Shown here piece after piece: positions 6,735 to 14,598 of a stretch of 21,876 nucleotides of DNA. The notes beneath the pieces are model-generated. The model saw only the letters and a list, made by a program, of their open reading frames with translations. It was not told where the DNA came from and did no database searches. This DNA is from JBAYJY01 sp041664945 (GTDB taxonomy: Bacteria > UBP15 > UBA6099). Position 1 is the first letter of the stretch. Every line of letters begins with the position of its first letter. Where the stretch lies: positions 1 through 21,876 of the forward strand of contig JBAYJY010000070.1 in assembly GCA_041664945.1 (NCBI GenBank). The letters run 5' to 3'. The translations under genes and the position numbers were made by a program.

Positions 6735-8111
6735 TCAGCGTCCTGAATCGGAAAGTTTTTTTAGTTCCATTCTAATACGCGCACATTCCGCCTTAATGCG
6801 TCTGAAAACGTCAGGCAAAATATTGGGATGCTGCCACATAATTATTGAAGAATTATGGAGCAATGGATCCGATTCCGGCGAACGCTTAAATGTTGCTACT
6901 GCCAACTTATAATCATGAGAACCGGGTATAGGCGAATACTCTGCCGTTATCGGCGCCACTCCTATCGCGGCTGCCGCGCTAATCGTTTCCAGCGTCTCTT
7001 GTTCAGTCTGGTTCGGGTGGCCGAGAAGAATGTAAGCGCCGATATCGCCGCTTTTGAAACCGGCGCTCAGAAGGTTTTCAACTGCGTTCTCGAACTGAGT
7101 GTTGGTAACTTTCCCGCCGGACTTTTTTTGAAATGCCGCGTCTGCCGATTCCAAGCCGAGAATAATTCCGGAAAAACCAGATCGAAACATTAAGGAGGCG
7201 ATTTGCGGCGTGACAAGTCCGGCATGGACTGCGTTGGGCGTATGAAACGAGATGTCTAACTGTTTATCTAAAACAAATTGAAGCGTTGGCGCGAGGAGCT
7301 TATCTGCGTTAACCAACAGAGCGTCGTCGCTGAAAGCGATGTGGCGCGCGCCGGGTTGTTCTATCAGCATTTCTATTTCGCGAATGACGGCATCCGGATC
7401 GCGTTGCTCGAATCGAGGAGCGAGCTTATGAGATACGCAATAAGTGCAGCGAAACGGGCAGCCTCGAGAGAGAGCGATCACAGCGGACGAGTTGTCCCCC
7501 TGCAAGTCGTGCGCCGGAGCCGGCCAATCAGAAAAAGATTCCGGGATATCGATTTCACTGTTGGTTATTTCAGTAAACAAATCAGCAAATCCGGCGTCAA
7601 GCGGCCCTTCATAAACAAAATCCGCGCCGCTGAGCGCGCGCGCATGCTCCGGGCACAAAGTCGCGTACCTTCCTCCGAGAATGACCGGGACATCCGCCCA
7701 TTTCGCCTTCAGCAGCGCTATCGCGTCGAAAACACCCGGATACCAGTAAGTCATCGATGAAGTCACTAAAATAACATCCGGCTTGCCGACTCGGTCGAGT
7801 TCATCCCCGAAAGCCATCTCGGTTATGCCGTACCTGCCGTAAATACGCGGAACAAATTCGAGCGCGGCCGGTTTTTCGATTGGAGTCTTCAGGAATTTAC
7901 CCGTTCCGTCAGCATGAGTTTTTAGAAAAACGCCGCGTTGCGATGGATGGGCGCGGTCGAGGCAATCGATTAGAGAGACAGATATGCCGGCACGGCGTAG
8001 AAAAGAGCCGATAGTAAGGAGCGCGGTCGGCCGCAGCCACAGGTCGTAAGCGGCGAAGTCCGTAATCCACGGATTGACGAGCAGCGCATGGATATTCGTT
8101 TTCGAAGCCAT
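6735..8111 (-). CDS. Radical SAM protein with N-terminal B12-binding-like domain
   Basis: This is a 458-residue protein. Residues 5-185 resemble the cobalamin-binding-like Rossmann domain found on many radical SAM enzymes: ALLVNPW, TIGSFLRRAGISVSLIDC, PDVILVTSSM and VPVILGGRYATLCPEHA. The usual DxHxxG cobalamin ligand motif is not seen, so cobalamin may not be bound through a histidine. Residues 210-400 form the radical SAM core, with the cluster motif RGCPFRCTYC (Cys218, Cys222, Cys225), a CxxxCxxC spacing. Later core strands include HIAFSDDALLVN, ILGLESADAAF and DIGAYILLGHP. The substrate is unknown; the architecture is shared by methyltransferases, methylthiotransferases and lipid- or cofactor-modifying enzymes. 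No good Shine-Dalgarno is visible before the ATG. The gene stands alone, after the flagellar terminator and before the sugar operon. Confidence 0.9.
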   Translation of the reverse strand: MASKTNIHALLVNPWITDFAAYDLWLRPTALLTIGSFLRRAGISVSLIDCLDRAHPSQRGVFLKTHADGTGKFLKTPIEKPAALEFVPRIYGRYGITEMAFGDELDRVGKPDVILVTSSMTYWYPGVFDAIALLKAKWADVPVILGGRYATLCPEHARALSGADFVYEGPLDAGFADLFTEITNSEIDIPESFSDWPAPAHDLQGDNSSAVIALSRGCPFRCTYCVSHKLAPRFEQRDPDAVIREIEMLIEQPGARHIAFSDDALLVNADKLLAPTLQFVLDKQLDISFHTPNAVHAGLVTPQIASLMFRSGFSGIILGLESADAAFQKKSGGKVTNTQFENAVENLLSAGFKSGDIGAYILLGHPNQTEQETLETISAAAAIGVAPITAEYSPIPGSHDYKLAVATFKRSPESDPLLHNSSIIMWQHPNILPDVFRRIKAECARIRMELKKLSDSGR

Positions 8112-8155
8112 AACATGAATATATTAGCCTACCGGGACATAGCCGGAATAAAAAC

Positions 8156-8185
8156 AAAAAAAAAGCCGGCCCGAGAGGGCCGGCT
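8156..8185 (-). terminator. Rho-independent terminator of the flagellar operon
   Basis: In the minus-strand RNA, nine base pairs AGCCGGCCC/GGGCCGGCU close a UCUC tetraloop (8164-8185) and are followed by a run of U from 8163 down to 8156. It lies 26 bases after the flgE stop and about 45 bases before the radical SAM start. It therefore closes the flagellar transcript and separates it from the metabolic genes. Confidence 0.95.
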
Positions 8186-8211
8186 GAAAATCAAAACTGG
8201 CATTTAAAATC

Positions 8212-11200
8212 TTACCGTTTCAGATTGATGACTTCTGTAAGCATCTCGTCTGAAGTGGTGATAATTCTGGAGTTGGCCTGGAAGCCGCGTTCGGTGACGA
8301 TCATGCTTGTGAACTCCTCGACGATGTCAACGTTGGACTGTTCGAGGGAGCCGCCGACGATCGAGCCAGCGCCGCCGACATATGCCGGAACGACGTTCGC
8401 AAGACCGGTGTTGGCCGTCATGGCGAACGTGTTGGCGCCCAGCTTTTCGAGGCCTTCCTGATTCGCGAACATCGCAAGAGCGATCTGCGCGATCGGCTTT
8501 ACCACGTTGTTGCTGTAGCGGCCTTCAATGATGCCCGACTTATCGATCGAGAAGTTCTCGAGGATTCCCATCGCCCAACCGTTCTGCTCGTAGGCGCGGG
8601 TTGTGAAGTCGGAAGCGTACTGAGTGACGCCGTCGATCGGGTTGCCGTGTCCGTCGAAGTCGTTTGTGATGGAGACGGCATCAGTGGCGTGCGTGGAGGC
8701 TCCGTTGGCGCCGATCGGGGACGGGTCGAACATGATCGGGCCGGTGTTGCCGCCGAGTTCGCTCTGGATGACAAGGCCGTTGTTGTTGAATGTGAGCTGT
8801 CCGTTATTTTTCGCGGAAGCCGTGTCGTCAACGTTGTCCATGCTGTCGAAAGCGAATGTGTCGCTGTACGGCAACTCAGCCCTCCAGTACCAGCGGTTCT
8901 CATTCCGAATCTGCTGGGTCAGGTCATAGTTTGAGCCGACGTGGGTGAACACGTACTGAAGCGTATGCGTGTCGCCGAGAGAGTCGAAAACGTCGATCGA
9001 AGTGCGATAGACTTCAGCGGACTGGAATCTTTCGGTGCTCTTCGACGTCGGTTCGGTCGAAGTGGCCTGATCGGAGATGATGCCTCCGCCCAAATTTCGC
9101 GGAGTATTGAGATTGGCAAACATGTTGTTGAAGGTAGTGCGAGCGCTGCCTGAACCGCCTGAGCTTACTTCCGCAAATTCCTGAGCGAAATCCGCCCAGC
9201 GGCTGTTCATAATCTCAGCCGGCGGAGTGAGAGCGCGATCCTCGGTGGTATAATCCGCTGTGAGTCTGATAGAACCGGTATAGCCGGAGGGGCCGCCTGC
9301 AACCGCGACGCCTTGGCCCAACAATGCGCCGGACGTCGGATTTGCTCCCCATTTCAGGGAAATCTGGCCTGAGACCGGGTCAAGAGAATAATCCGTGTTC
9401 TCGACAAGCAGCTTGTTGACAGCGTTCTGAGTCGTATAAGAGAAAACTATCGAGTCGCCTGCCGAAGGAGCGCAGTTAGCGTCTATCATGTTGAAAACAA
9501 CCGCCGGAACGTTCGAGCCGGCGACGCTGGAGGAAATGCGGTACTCATTGGCTGCGCCTGTGAAGACGCTTACCTGCCGCCATACTGTGCCGTTGACCGA
9601 CAGTTCCGCGGTGTCCGGAACCATCTGGAGATCATTCGTCGGCACGCCGTTTGCGTCGCTTCCGGTGTATCCATTCCAATCGCCGGCGACTGCCACGTTA
9701 AGATCCGATTCCCCTGCGTATGTGTGATCCATTCGGGAGCGGATAACCTGCCCGTAAATCATCGGCGAGCCGTCCACATCGCCGTAGTCGAGGTTGACCT
9801 GACTTACCTGATAGTCAAAGTCGGAAACATGCTCGCGGCCCATTGTGCCGCCGAGACCGCCGGCAGTCACGCCGAGGCGTGTGCCGGTTAGTGTCGGGTA
9901 AGTCGATTCGCGCAGCAGGTAGCCTGTGCGGATTCCGGACCCGGAAACCGCGTTGACTTCAACATGCAAATCGTTGAAGTCATGGGAGCCGGAAACGTCG
10001 TTGTTATAAACGATGAACTTTGCCTGATCGGTGTCGTACTTTACGGTCGGGTTCATCGTGCCATTGACGTCGAGCGCATCGAGCGCGTTCTGGATCGTGG
10101 TTTCCAAATTTCCGATTGTTGTGTCGTTCGTAACTTGGAAGTATAGGTACTTTTCTGTTTCATAAGGCTTAGTGCTTAGAGAACTCGACTGGCAGATTGC
10201 GCTGGTGATAGTTGCCGCGGCGAACGGAGAAGCAAGAGTGCCCGCTACTGCGCCGACATAGTACTGGCCGGTTTTCGGATCGAATGAATATTCGCCGACA
10301 TTGCCGCGAAGCTCAGCCGGACTTTCATATGATCTTGTAAACCCGGCAACCGGGTCAGCGCCAGCTCCGTAAATCAGACTTGCATTATCATCGATTATCG
10401 GAAGATAACTCGAGTCAATCAGTCCTGTATAGCGCCACAGGCTTCCATCGCCGTACACATCCACGCCGGCTCCGAAACCTATTGGAACTACTGTTGCGGG
10501 AAGCGTTGTCTGAATATCCTGATAAGTTGTGTCGACATGAATTTCGACCCAGTCGCCTTCGCGGAGTCCTAGATGCGACGGGTTCACGCCGTCAGCGTTG
10601 TACAGGTCGACGAGCAGATCGTTCTTCGTGGCGAACCCTTCCTTCGGGTCGATTCCGTCCGCGATGAGCGAGCGTGACTCCTCGTCGAGGTTGCATTTCA
10701 GGCCTGTTTTGTTTGTGGCTTCAGCCTGAAGCTTTTCACCGTACTGGAAATCGATGTTGCCGACCGGGCGCTGAGTGTCGACCGTGAAGTTGTGGTCGTC
10801 GTCGACTTCGACGCGAGTCCAGCCCTGAACGTACCAGCCGTCGGCGTTGACGAGCGAGCCTTGCTTGTCGAGGCCGAAAGCGCCGTCGCGGGTGTAAACG
10901 TTGGAGCCGTTGCCGCTCTGGAGAACGAACCAGCCGTTGCCGTCGATTGCGACGTCGGTGAGGCGACCGGTTGTTTCGATCTGGCCCTGATTCATGATGT
11001 TCGTAACGGAGACCGTGGTCATGCCGAGACCGACCTGCAGCGGGTTGATGCCGCCGCGGCCATTGCGGGGCGCCGCTGCTCCGTTATATGTGCGGCTAAG
11101 AAGGTCCGCGAAAGTCGCGCGGCCTTTTTTGAATCCGTACGTGCTGACATTGGCGATGTTATTGCCTATGACATCCATCTTTGTCTGGTGATTTTTCAAC

Positions 11201-11232
11201 CCCAGAACGCCTGTGTATAAAGACGAATTCAT
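8212..11232 (-). CDS. flgE: Flagellar hook protein FlgE, unusually long
   Basis: FlgE polymerises into the hook linking rod and filament. The N-terminal rod-type segment (MNSSLYTGVLGLKNHQTKMD, then NNIANVSTYGFKKGR at 24-38) and the C-terminal heptad segment (EEFTSMIVTERGFQANSR, about 972-989) are the conserved ends of hook proteins. The start at 11232 is chosen because AGAGGAGG lies six bases upstream and the conserved N-terminus begins there; an in-frame ATG eight codons earlier lacks this support. At 1006 residues it is more than twice the 403 of Salmonella. The extra length lies in the central surface domains (about 190-730), which are rich in Gly, Thr, Asn and Asp. Lys167 and Cys180-Asn181 match the spacing of the spirochaete lysinoalanine cross-link. 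It is the last gene of the operon, with a 273-base leader before it and a terminator after it. Confidence 0.95.
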   Translation of the reverse strand: MNSSLYTGVLGLKNHQTKMDVIGNNIANVSTYGFKKGRATFADLLSRTYNGAAAPRNGRGGINPLQVGLGMTTVSVTNIMNQGQIETTGRLTDVAIDGNGWFVLQSGNGSNVYTRDGAFGLDKQGSLVNADGWYVQGWTRVEVDDDHNFTVDTQRPVGNIDFQYGEKLQAEATNKTGLKCNLDEESRSLIADGIDPKEGFATKNDLLVDLYNADGVNPSHLGLREGDWVEIHVDTTYQDIQTTLPATVVPIGFGAGVDVYGDGSLWRYTGLIDSSYLPIIDDNASLIYGAGADPVAGFTRSYESPAELRGNVGEYSFDPKTGQYYVGAVAGTLASPFAAATITSAICQSSSLSTKPYETEKYLYFQVTNDTTIGNLETTIQNALDALDVNGTMNPTVKYDTDQAKFIVYNNDVSGSHDFNDLHVEVNAVSGSGIRTGYLLRESTYPTLTGTRLGVTAGGLGGTMGREHVSDFDYQVSQVNLDYGDVDGSPMIYGQVIRSRMDHTYAGESDLNVAVAGDWNGYTGSDANGVPTNDLQMVPDTAELSVNGTVWRQVSVFTGAANEYRISSSVAGSNVPAVVFNMIDANCAPSAGDSIVFSYTTQNAVNKLLVENTDYSLDPVSGQISLKWGANPTSGALLGQGVAVAGGPSGYTGSIRLTADYTTEDRALTPPAEIMNSRWADFAQEFAEVSSGGSGSARTTFNNMFANLNTPRNLGGGIISDQATSTEPTSKSTERFQSAEVYRTSIDVFDSLGDTHTLQYVFTHVGSNYDLTQQIRNENRWYWRAELPYSDTFAFDSMDNVDDTASAKNNGQLTFNNNGLVIQSELGGNTGPIMFDPSPIGANGASTHATDAVSITNDFDGHGNPIDGVTQYASDFTTRAYEQNGWAMGILENFSIDKSGIIEGRYSNNVVKPIAQIALAMFANQEGLEKLGANTFAMTANTGLANVVPAYVGGAGSIVGGSLEQSNVDIVEEFTSMIVTERGFQANSRIITTSDEMLTEVINLKR

Positions 11233-11505
11233 TGTGCCTCCTCTCGAAGCGGCCACAATGCGGCAAGGATAACAGTAAACAACGTTCGCGCCTAAAAGCG
11301 GCTCGTCGCAGTTATCGGTTAGGATGGGGCTTGGGAATTGAGTTGAAGCGCTCCCCGCGCACGGGGAGGGTTTGTTACCCTAGAGCGAACAAACCGTTCT
11401 TTCCCTCATCCGTTCCTTCCGAAATGTGGCTTTAAATTGTTTTTGCCGCCTCAGTCGTTCGGCGGCAGGGGGCTTCCTCAGGGAGGTCCAGCCCCTAACC
11501 ATCGG
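11233..11505 (-). other. Structured noncoding leader between the TIGR02530-type gene and flgE
   Basis: This is the longest gap inside the flagellar operon, where most are under 45 bases. Four potential hairpins lie in its distal two thirds: GGGGCT/AGCCCC (11469-11495, with inner CCTC/GAGG), TGCCGCC/GGCGGCA (11444-11467), GGTTTGTT/AACAAACC (11369-11395, 11-base loop) and CTCCCC/GGGGAG (11351-11368, six-base loop). None is followed by a T run on the minus strand, so they do not look like terminators. No convincing reading frame or promoter was found. An ACCGATAA on the minus strand at 11312-11319 resembles a sigma28 -10 box but lacks a matching -35. The leader may control stability or translation of flgE, which is inference. 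Confidence 0.55.
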
Positions 11506-11898
11506 CTACGCGATTACCGCGCTGTCGATGTTAGTAACGACGTTCTCCTTCATGCTTTCCATATCTATCGCCGTAATTACCGTGCGATTGGAAACGCTGA
11601 CCACAAAAGCCAGCCCATTCAGGAGAACAAGTGATTCCTTTGCGCCTTTAGTCTTGGCGCGATCCACGGCTTGCGTCAGGCGGTCCATATCATCCTGTGT
11701 AAGCTCGATGCCGCGCTGTGCAAGCCGTTTTTCGGCATGAGCGGAAAACTCAACTCGTCCTGTCTTTTCAGACAGTATTCGTTGGAATTCCGACTTGCCG
11801 GACTGCGCGGATTGCGTTTGCGGCGCCGATAACGGAGAGCCGATCTGGCCGATCTGCTGCGCTATCGGAGCTTTTGGTCCGTAAATCTTGGATACCAC
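11506..11898 (-). CDS. Conserved flagellar operon protein (TIGR02530/DUF3766-type)
   Basis: This is a 130-residue protein with no signal peptide or membrane segment. The first 30 residues are low-complexity (Gln, Ser, Pro, Ala). The conserved part (about 35-120) has FQRILSEKTGRVEFSAHAEK, RLAQRGIELTQDDMDRL and SLVLLNGLAFVVSVSNRTV. This pattern and the position between flgD and flgE match the small flagellar-operon protein of Bacillota and spirochaetes (TIGR02530), whose exact role is not established; a part in hook assembly is likely from context. The start is a GTG preceded by AAAGGAGGTGA five bases upstream, which decides it. The gene follows flgD by 38 bases. Confidence 0.85.
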   Translation of the reverse strand: MVSKIYGPKAPIAQQIGQIGSPLSAPQTQSAQSGKSEFQRILSEKTGRVEFSAHAEKRLAQRGIELTQDDMDRLTQAVDRAKTKGAKESLVLLNGLAFVVSVSNRTVITAIDMESMKENVVTNIDSAVIA

Positions 11899-11936
11899 TG
11901 TGTCACCTCCTTTACAAGTTTCTCAATCTTGCAGTA

Positions 11937-12347
11937 TTACAAGTTAGTTATGGCGAAGATGTCGGAGACCGCCACTTGCTGATCACCCACCATCAGAGTC
12001 GGAATGCCGCTTATAATTTCAACGGAACTCACGCCTCCACTCTGGACATTGCCGTCAGCGTCGTACCAAGCGACACCTTTACCGATGAGCGCCGCAGATT
12101 GCGTGAGCATCTGCATCGCGTTCAACTGCTCAAAATTCTTATTGAGGTTCATCATCTGCTCGAGCGAATTGAACTGCGCGAGCTGAGCGATAAAATCCTC
12201 ATTCTTGAGCGGATCGAGAGGGTCTTGGTTCTTCATCTGGGCAACCAGAAGCTGTAGAAAATCTTCCTTACCCAAAGAATCGCTTTTTTGGGTAACGGTC
12301 GTCAGCTGGTCAGCGGATGACTGATTGATAAGATCAACTAGTGACAT
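11937..12347 (-). CDS. flgD: Flagellar hook-capping protein FlgD, short form
   Basis: FlgD caps the growing hook so that FlgE subunits can add, and is exported by the flagellar type III system. This 136-residue copy has the conserved N-terminal block LGKEDFLQLLVAQMKNQDPL (25-44), then EDFIAQLAQFNSLEQM (50-65). After this it has only a short beta-rich tail (about 85-136). The Ig-like and Tudor-like C-terminal domains of the Salmonella protein (about 230 residues) are absent, as in Bacillus. AAAAGGAGAG precedes the ATG. It lies 27 bases after fliK. Confidence 0.93.
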   Translation of the reverse strand: MSLVDLINQSSADQLTTVTQKSDSLGKEDFLQLLVAQMKNQDPLDPLKNEDFIAQLAQFNSLEQMMNLNKNFEQLNAMQMLTQSAALIGKGVAWYDADGNVQSGGVSSVEIISGIPTLMVGDQQVAVSDIFAITNL

Positions 12348-12374
12348 GATGTCTCTCCTTTTATCATCGCTTTC

Positions 12375-14480
12375 TTAGGCGAAGTAGTTCACGCGACCTT
12401 GGGCGGCGTTGTAACTGCCGTCCGAGCCGTAAAGAGCGGCGCTGTCGTAGTCGAGATCCAGGGTTGCCCCGTAAGTCCCGGCTGCTTCGGAAGCCGAATA
12501 ACTCTGACCCGCTGCGTAGGAATCGCTCTGTCCATCCTGCGTTCCCTGCTGCGGCTGCTGGCCGGAGCCGGTGTTCACATGCACTTCGAACTTACCGACT
12601 TTGATTCCCATCTGATCGAGAGCATTCTTCAACTGCCCGAGATTGCTTTCGATAATGGCCTTCACCTCATTGCTTGAAGCCGTGAATTTAGCCGTCACGA
12701 CATCCGCATCGATCTTGATTTTCATCTGAAGATCGCCGAGGTTTTCAGGTCTGAGGAATATTCGGACTTCTCCGCCCGCGCCGTTCTGGAAAGTGTATGC
12801 CGCTCTCTGCACGATCTGCTGCATTACACTTTCTTTGAGGTCTGAACCCTGTGCGGTTCTCGCCGTGTCCACTGTGCGCTCCGCCGCAATCTGACTCAGA
12901 TTGCTTCCCGCTTCGGTTCTTCCCGCGAACATAATGCGTTCGCCGGAAACATCTGCCGTCGCGTTCGATGTCTGCTGCGGGGCGATTTCTTTCGTAAGTG
13001 TGGATGTCCATTCGCTCGCGTTTTCCTTCGACTGCTGCTCTGAGAAATTCTGCGTCCATTGCTTTAAGAAAGAGAATGAAGAATCTTTCTTATCCGCGAA
13101 TAGCTCATTGAGGTTAGTCGAATTCTGATCGCCTGCGAGAAGCAGCCGCTGGAGCTTATCAAAGATTTCGCGCCTGTCGACTCCGCCATTCGCCATCTCT
13201 TTTGCCATGTTCTCGACTTGGAGAGCCTTCAGATACTTATCTGAAGAAAAGAACATCGGATCGACTGTTTCCACTTTAGGCGTCGCGGTCTTATTCTCCG
13301 CGGTTAGAACATTCGCGTTTTCGCTTTTTACGCCGCTTGTTGCGGTTTTAAGCGGAACCACGATCTTCGCCTGCGCTTCATCTTCGATGCCTGCAGCCGC
13401 TATTTCCTCTTGAGGCAGTGCGGTAATCGCTTCGTTCTGCAATCCCTGATTAGCGAGAGCGTCGAGCATTTTCTGCAATTCGGCTTTCGCCGCCGCGTCC
13501 GCCGCGAGGCGTTCGAGCGGGATTATCATAACGAGGTCCGACTGTTTCAAAGCCGGGTCGGAAAGACTGACTAATTTCGCCGCTTTAACATCATCGGCGT
13601 TAACTGTCAGTTTCAACTCGACAGTCTTCGACGCGTCAGTCTGGTCGGAAAGCTGCAGCGTGATTTTCGCTTCGCCTTCCTGACTGTCGCCGCCGTTCTT
13701 GACGAGTTCCGACAGAGGGATAAGAAGACCTTTGTCGCCAGTGAGTTTCAACAGAATGTTGACATCCTCCAGGTCCTTCGCTGTGAGGCCGTCTTTACCG
13801 TTCAGCAGCATATCGAGTACCTTGAAGAGCTTGCTGTTCGGATCGAGAGTCAGGCCTACATTGAGGGCAGAGGAACCGCTCGCTCCATCAATACTCTGCG
13901 CATTTAATAAATCCTGCACAGAAGCGTCTCCGGATTTCGCAGTCTCACCGACTTGGGTCCCTTGGGCCGCCGCGAGCAACATGGCGATCAACTGCAAAAG
14001 CAGTTCAACCATTTGCGAGTCGGTCTGGTCCTTCCCTTTATCGATTTCCTCTTGTATCCGGTCAATCAGTGCGTCCATTTTCTTGGTCGCGTTCTGAGTG
14101 TCCTGTCCGGCTTCCGCCTGTTTTGCCTGCTGCGCATTCTGCTGCGTTTCGGCTTTCACGCTGTCTGTCTGCTGCCGTTCAATTCTTTCGGTCGCTGACT
14201 TCTGCGTGGAAACATTAGAATCGGACCGATCCGCTGTCTGCGCCTTACGCGCATCTGAAGCGGATACATTCAGAGCGTCATTCGATTTCTGCTGTGAGTC
14301 GTTCCGGTTGTTGGCGAGATTATTGAAATCCGCCTTCGGAGCCGGCCGGCTAATCGCTTTGTCGAACATCGCCTGAAAGGAATCCCGGATATATAGGGAA
14401 CCGTCGGCTTTCTGAGGAAATGGATCTTGGGTCAACCGCTTGTCGGTAAAAAACCCCAATAACAAGTCCGTCGCTTGCAT
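12375..14480 (-). CDS. fliK: Flagellar hook-length control protein FliK
   Basis: This is a 701-residue protein. The conserved FliK C-terminal domain lies at about 565-640: GGEVRIFLRPENLGDLQMKI (569-588), then IIESNLGQLKNALDQMGIKV (609-628). It is followed by a Gln/Gly/Ser/Tyr-rich tail. Residues 1-560 are variable and include a Gln/Ala/Asp-rich, likely disordered stretch (about 55-150) and a leucine-rich middle. FliK acts as a secreted ruler that switches export from hook to filament subunits. In Salmonella it has about 405 residues, and ruler length sets hook length there. A 701-residue copy beside an oversized hook protein suggests a long or thick hook, which is inference. The ATG at 14480 is preceded by an extended Shine-Dalgarno. 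It lies between the MotE-like gene and flgD. Confidence 0.93.
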   Translation of the reverse strand: MQATDLLLGFFTDKRLTQDPFPQKADGSLYIRDSFQAMFDKAISRPAPKADFNNLANNRNDSQQKSNDALNVSASDARKAQTADRSDSNVSTQKSATERIERQQTDSVKAETQQNAQQAKQAEAGQDTQNATKKMDALIDRIQEEIDKGKDQTDSQMVELLLQLIAMLLAAAQGTQVGETAKSGDASVQDLLNAQSIDGASGSSALNVGLTLDPNSKLFKVLDMLLNGKDGLTAKDLEDVNILLKLTGDKGLLIPLSELVKNGGDSQEGEAKITLQLSDQTDASKTVELKLTVNADDVKAAKLVSLSDPALKQSDLVMIIPLERLAADAAAKAELQKMLDALANQGLQNEAITALPQEEIAAAGIEDEAQAKIVVPLKTATSGVKSENANVLTAENKTATPKVETVDPMFFSSDKYLKALQVENMAKEMANGGVDRREIFDKLQRLLLAGDQNSTNLNELFADKKDSSFSFLKQWTQNFSEQQSKENASEWTSTLTKEIAPQQTSNATADVSGERIMFAGRTEAGSNLSQIAAERTVDTARTAQGSDLKESVMQQIVQRAAYTFQNGAGGEVRIFLRPENLGDLQMKIKIDADVVTAKFTASSNEVKAIIESNLGQLKNALDQMGIKVGKFEVHVNTGSGQQPQQGTQDGQSDSYAAGQSYSASEAAGTYGATLDLDYDSAALYGSDGSYNAAQGRVNYFA

Positions 14481-14485
14481 CTACC

Positions 14486-14527
14486 ATCACCTCCTTTCTA
14501 TTTAGTTTTTAGTTTGTATCACCTCCT
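14486..14527 (-). promoter_or_regulatory. Two full Shine-Dalgarno sequences upstream of fliK
   Basis: On the minus strand AGGAGGTGAT occurs twice, at 14486-14495 and 14518-14527, spaced 32 bases apart. The copy next to fliK extends to TAGAAAGGAGGTGAT, complementary to about 15 bases of the usual 16S 3' tail. The upstream copy has no ATG, GTG or TTG at a suitable distance after it. A small hairpin (GCCGG/CCGGC, seven-base loop, 14562-14578) lies further upstream in the same 118-base gap. The second site may be a ribosome standby site or the remnant of a lost start. Confidence 0.6.
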
Positions 14528-14598
14528 GTTATACAGAAGAGATTTACCTTATTTATTTGTCGCCGGTTGTTTTCCGGCTAAATGCAATCTTATCCCAT

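Noticed and set aside
11233..11256. Upstream in-frame ATG giving FlgE eight extra residues
   Set aside because: The family N-terminus starts at 11232, and the strong Shine-Dalgarno lies between the two ATGs.
11312..11319. ACCGATAA on the minus strand resembling a sigma28 -10 box before flgE
   Set aside because: No TAAA-type -35 box lies about 15 bases upstream, so it was not listed as a promoter.
11351..11368. CTCCCCGCGCACGGGGAG looks like the core of a type I CRISPR repeat
   Set aside because: It occurs once, with no spaced copies nearby and no cas genes in the window; it is an ordinary hairpin in the flgE leader.
11444..11467. GCCGCC/GGCGGC stem beside a T run, as an intrinsic terminator
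   Set aside because: The T run lies 5' of the stem on the plus strand and becomes an A run on the minus strand, so it cannot terminate in either direction.
14496..14527. A tiny gene after the distal Shine-Dalgarno before fliK
   Set aside because: The only start would be a GTG inside the Shine-Dalgarno itself, giving six codons; not credible.
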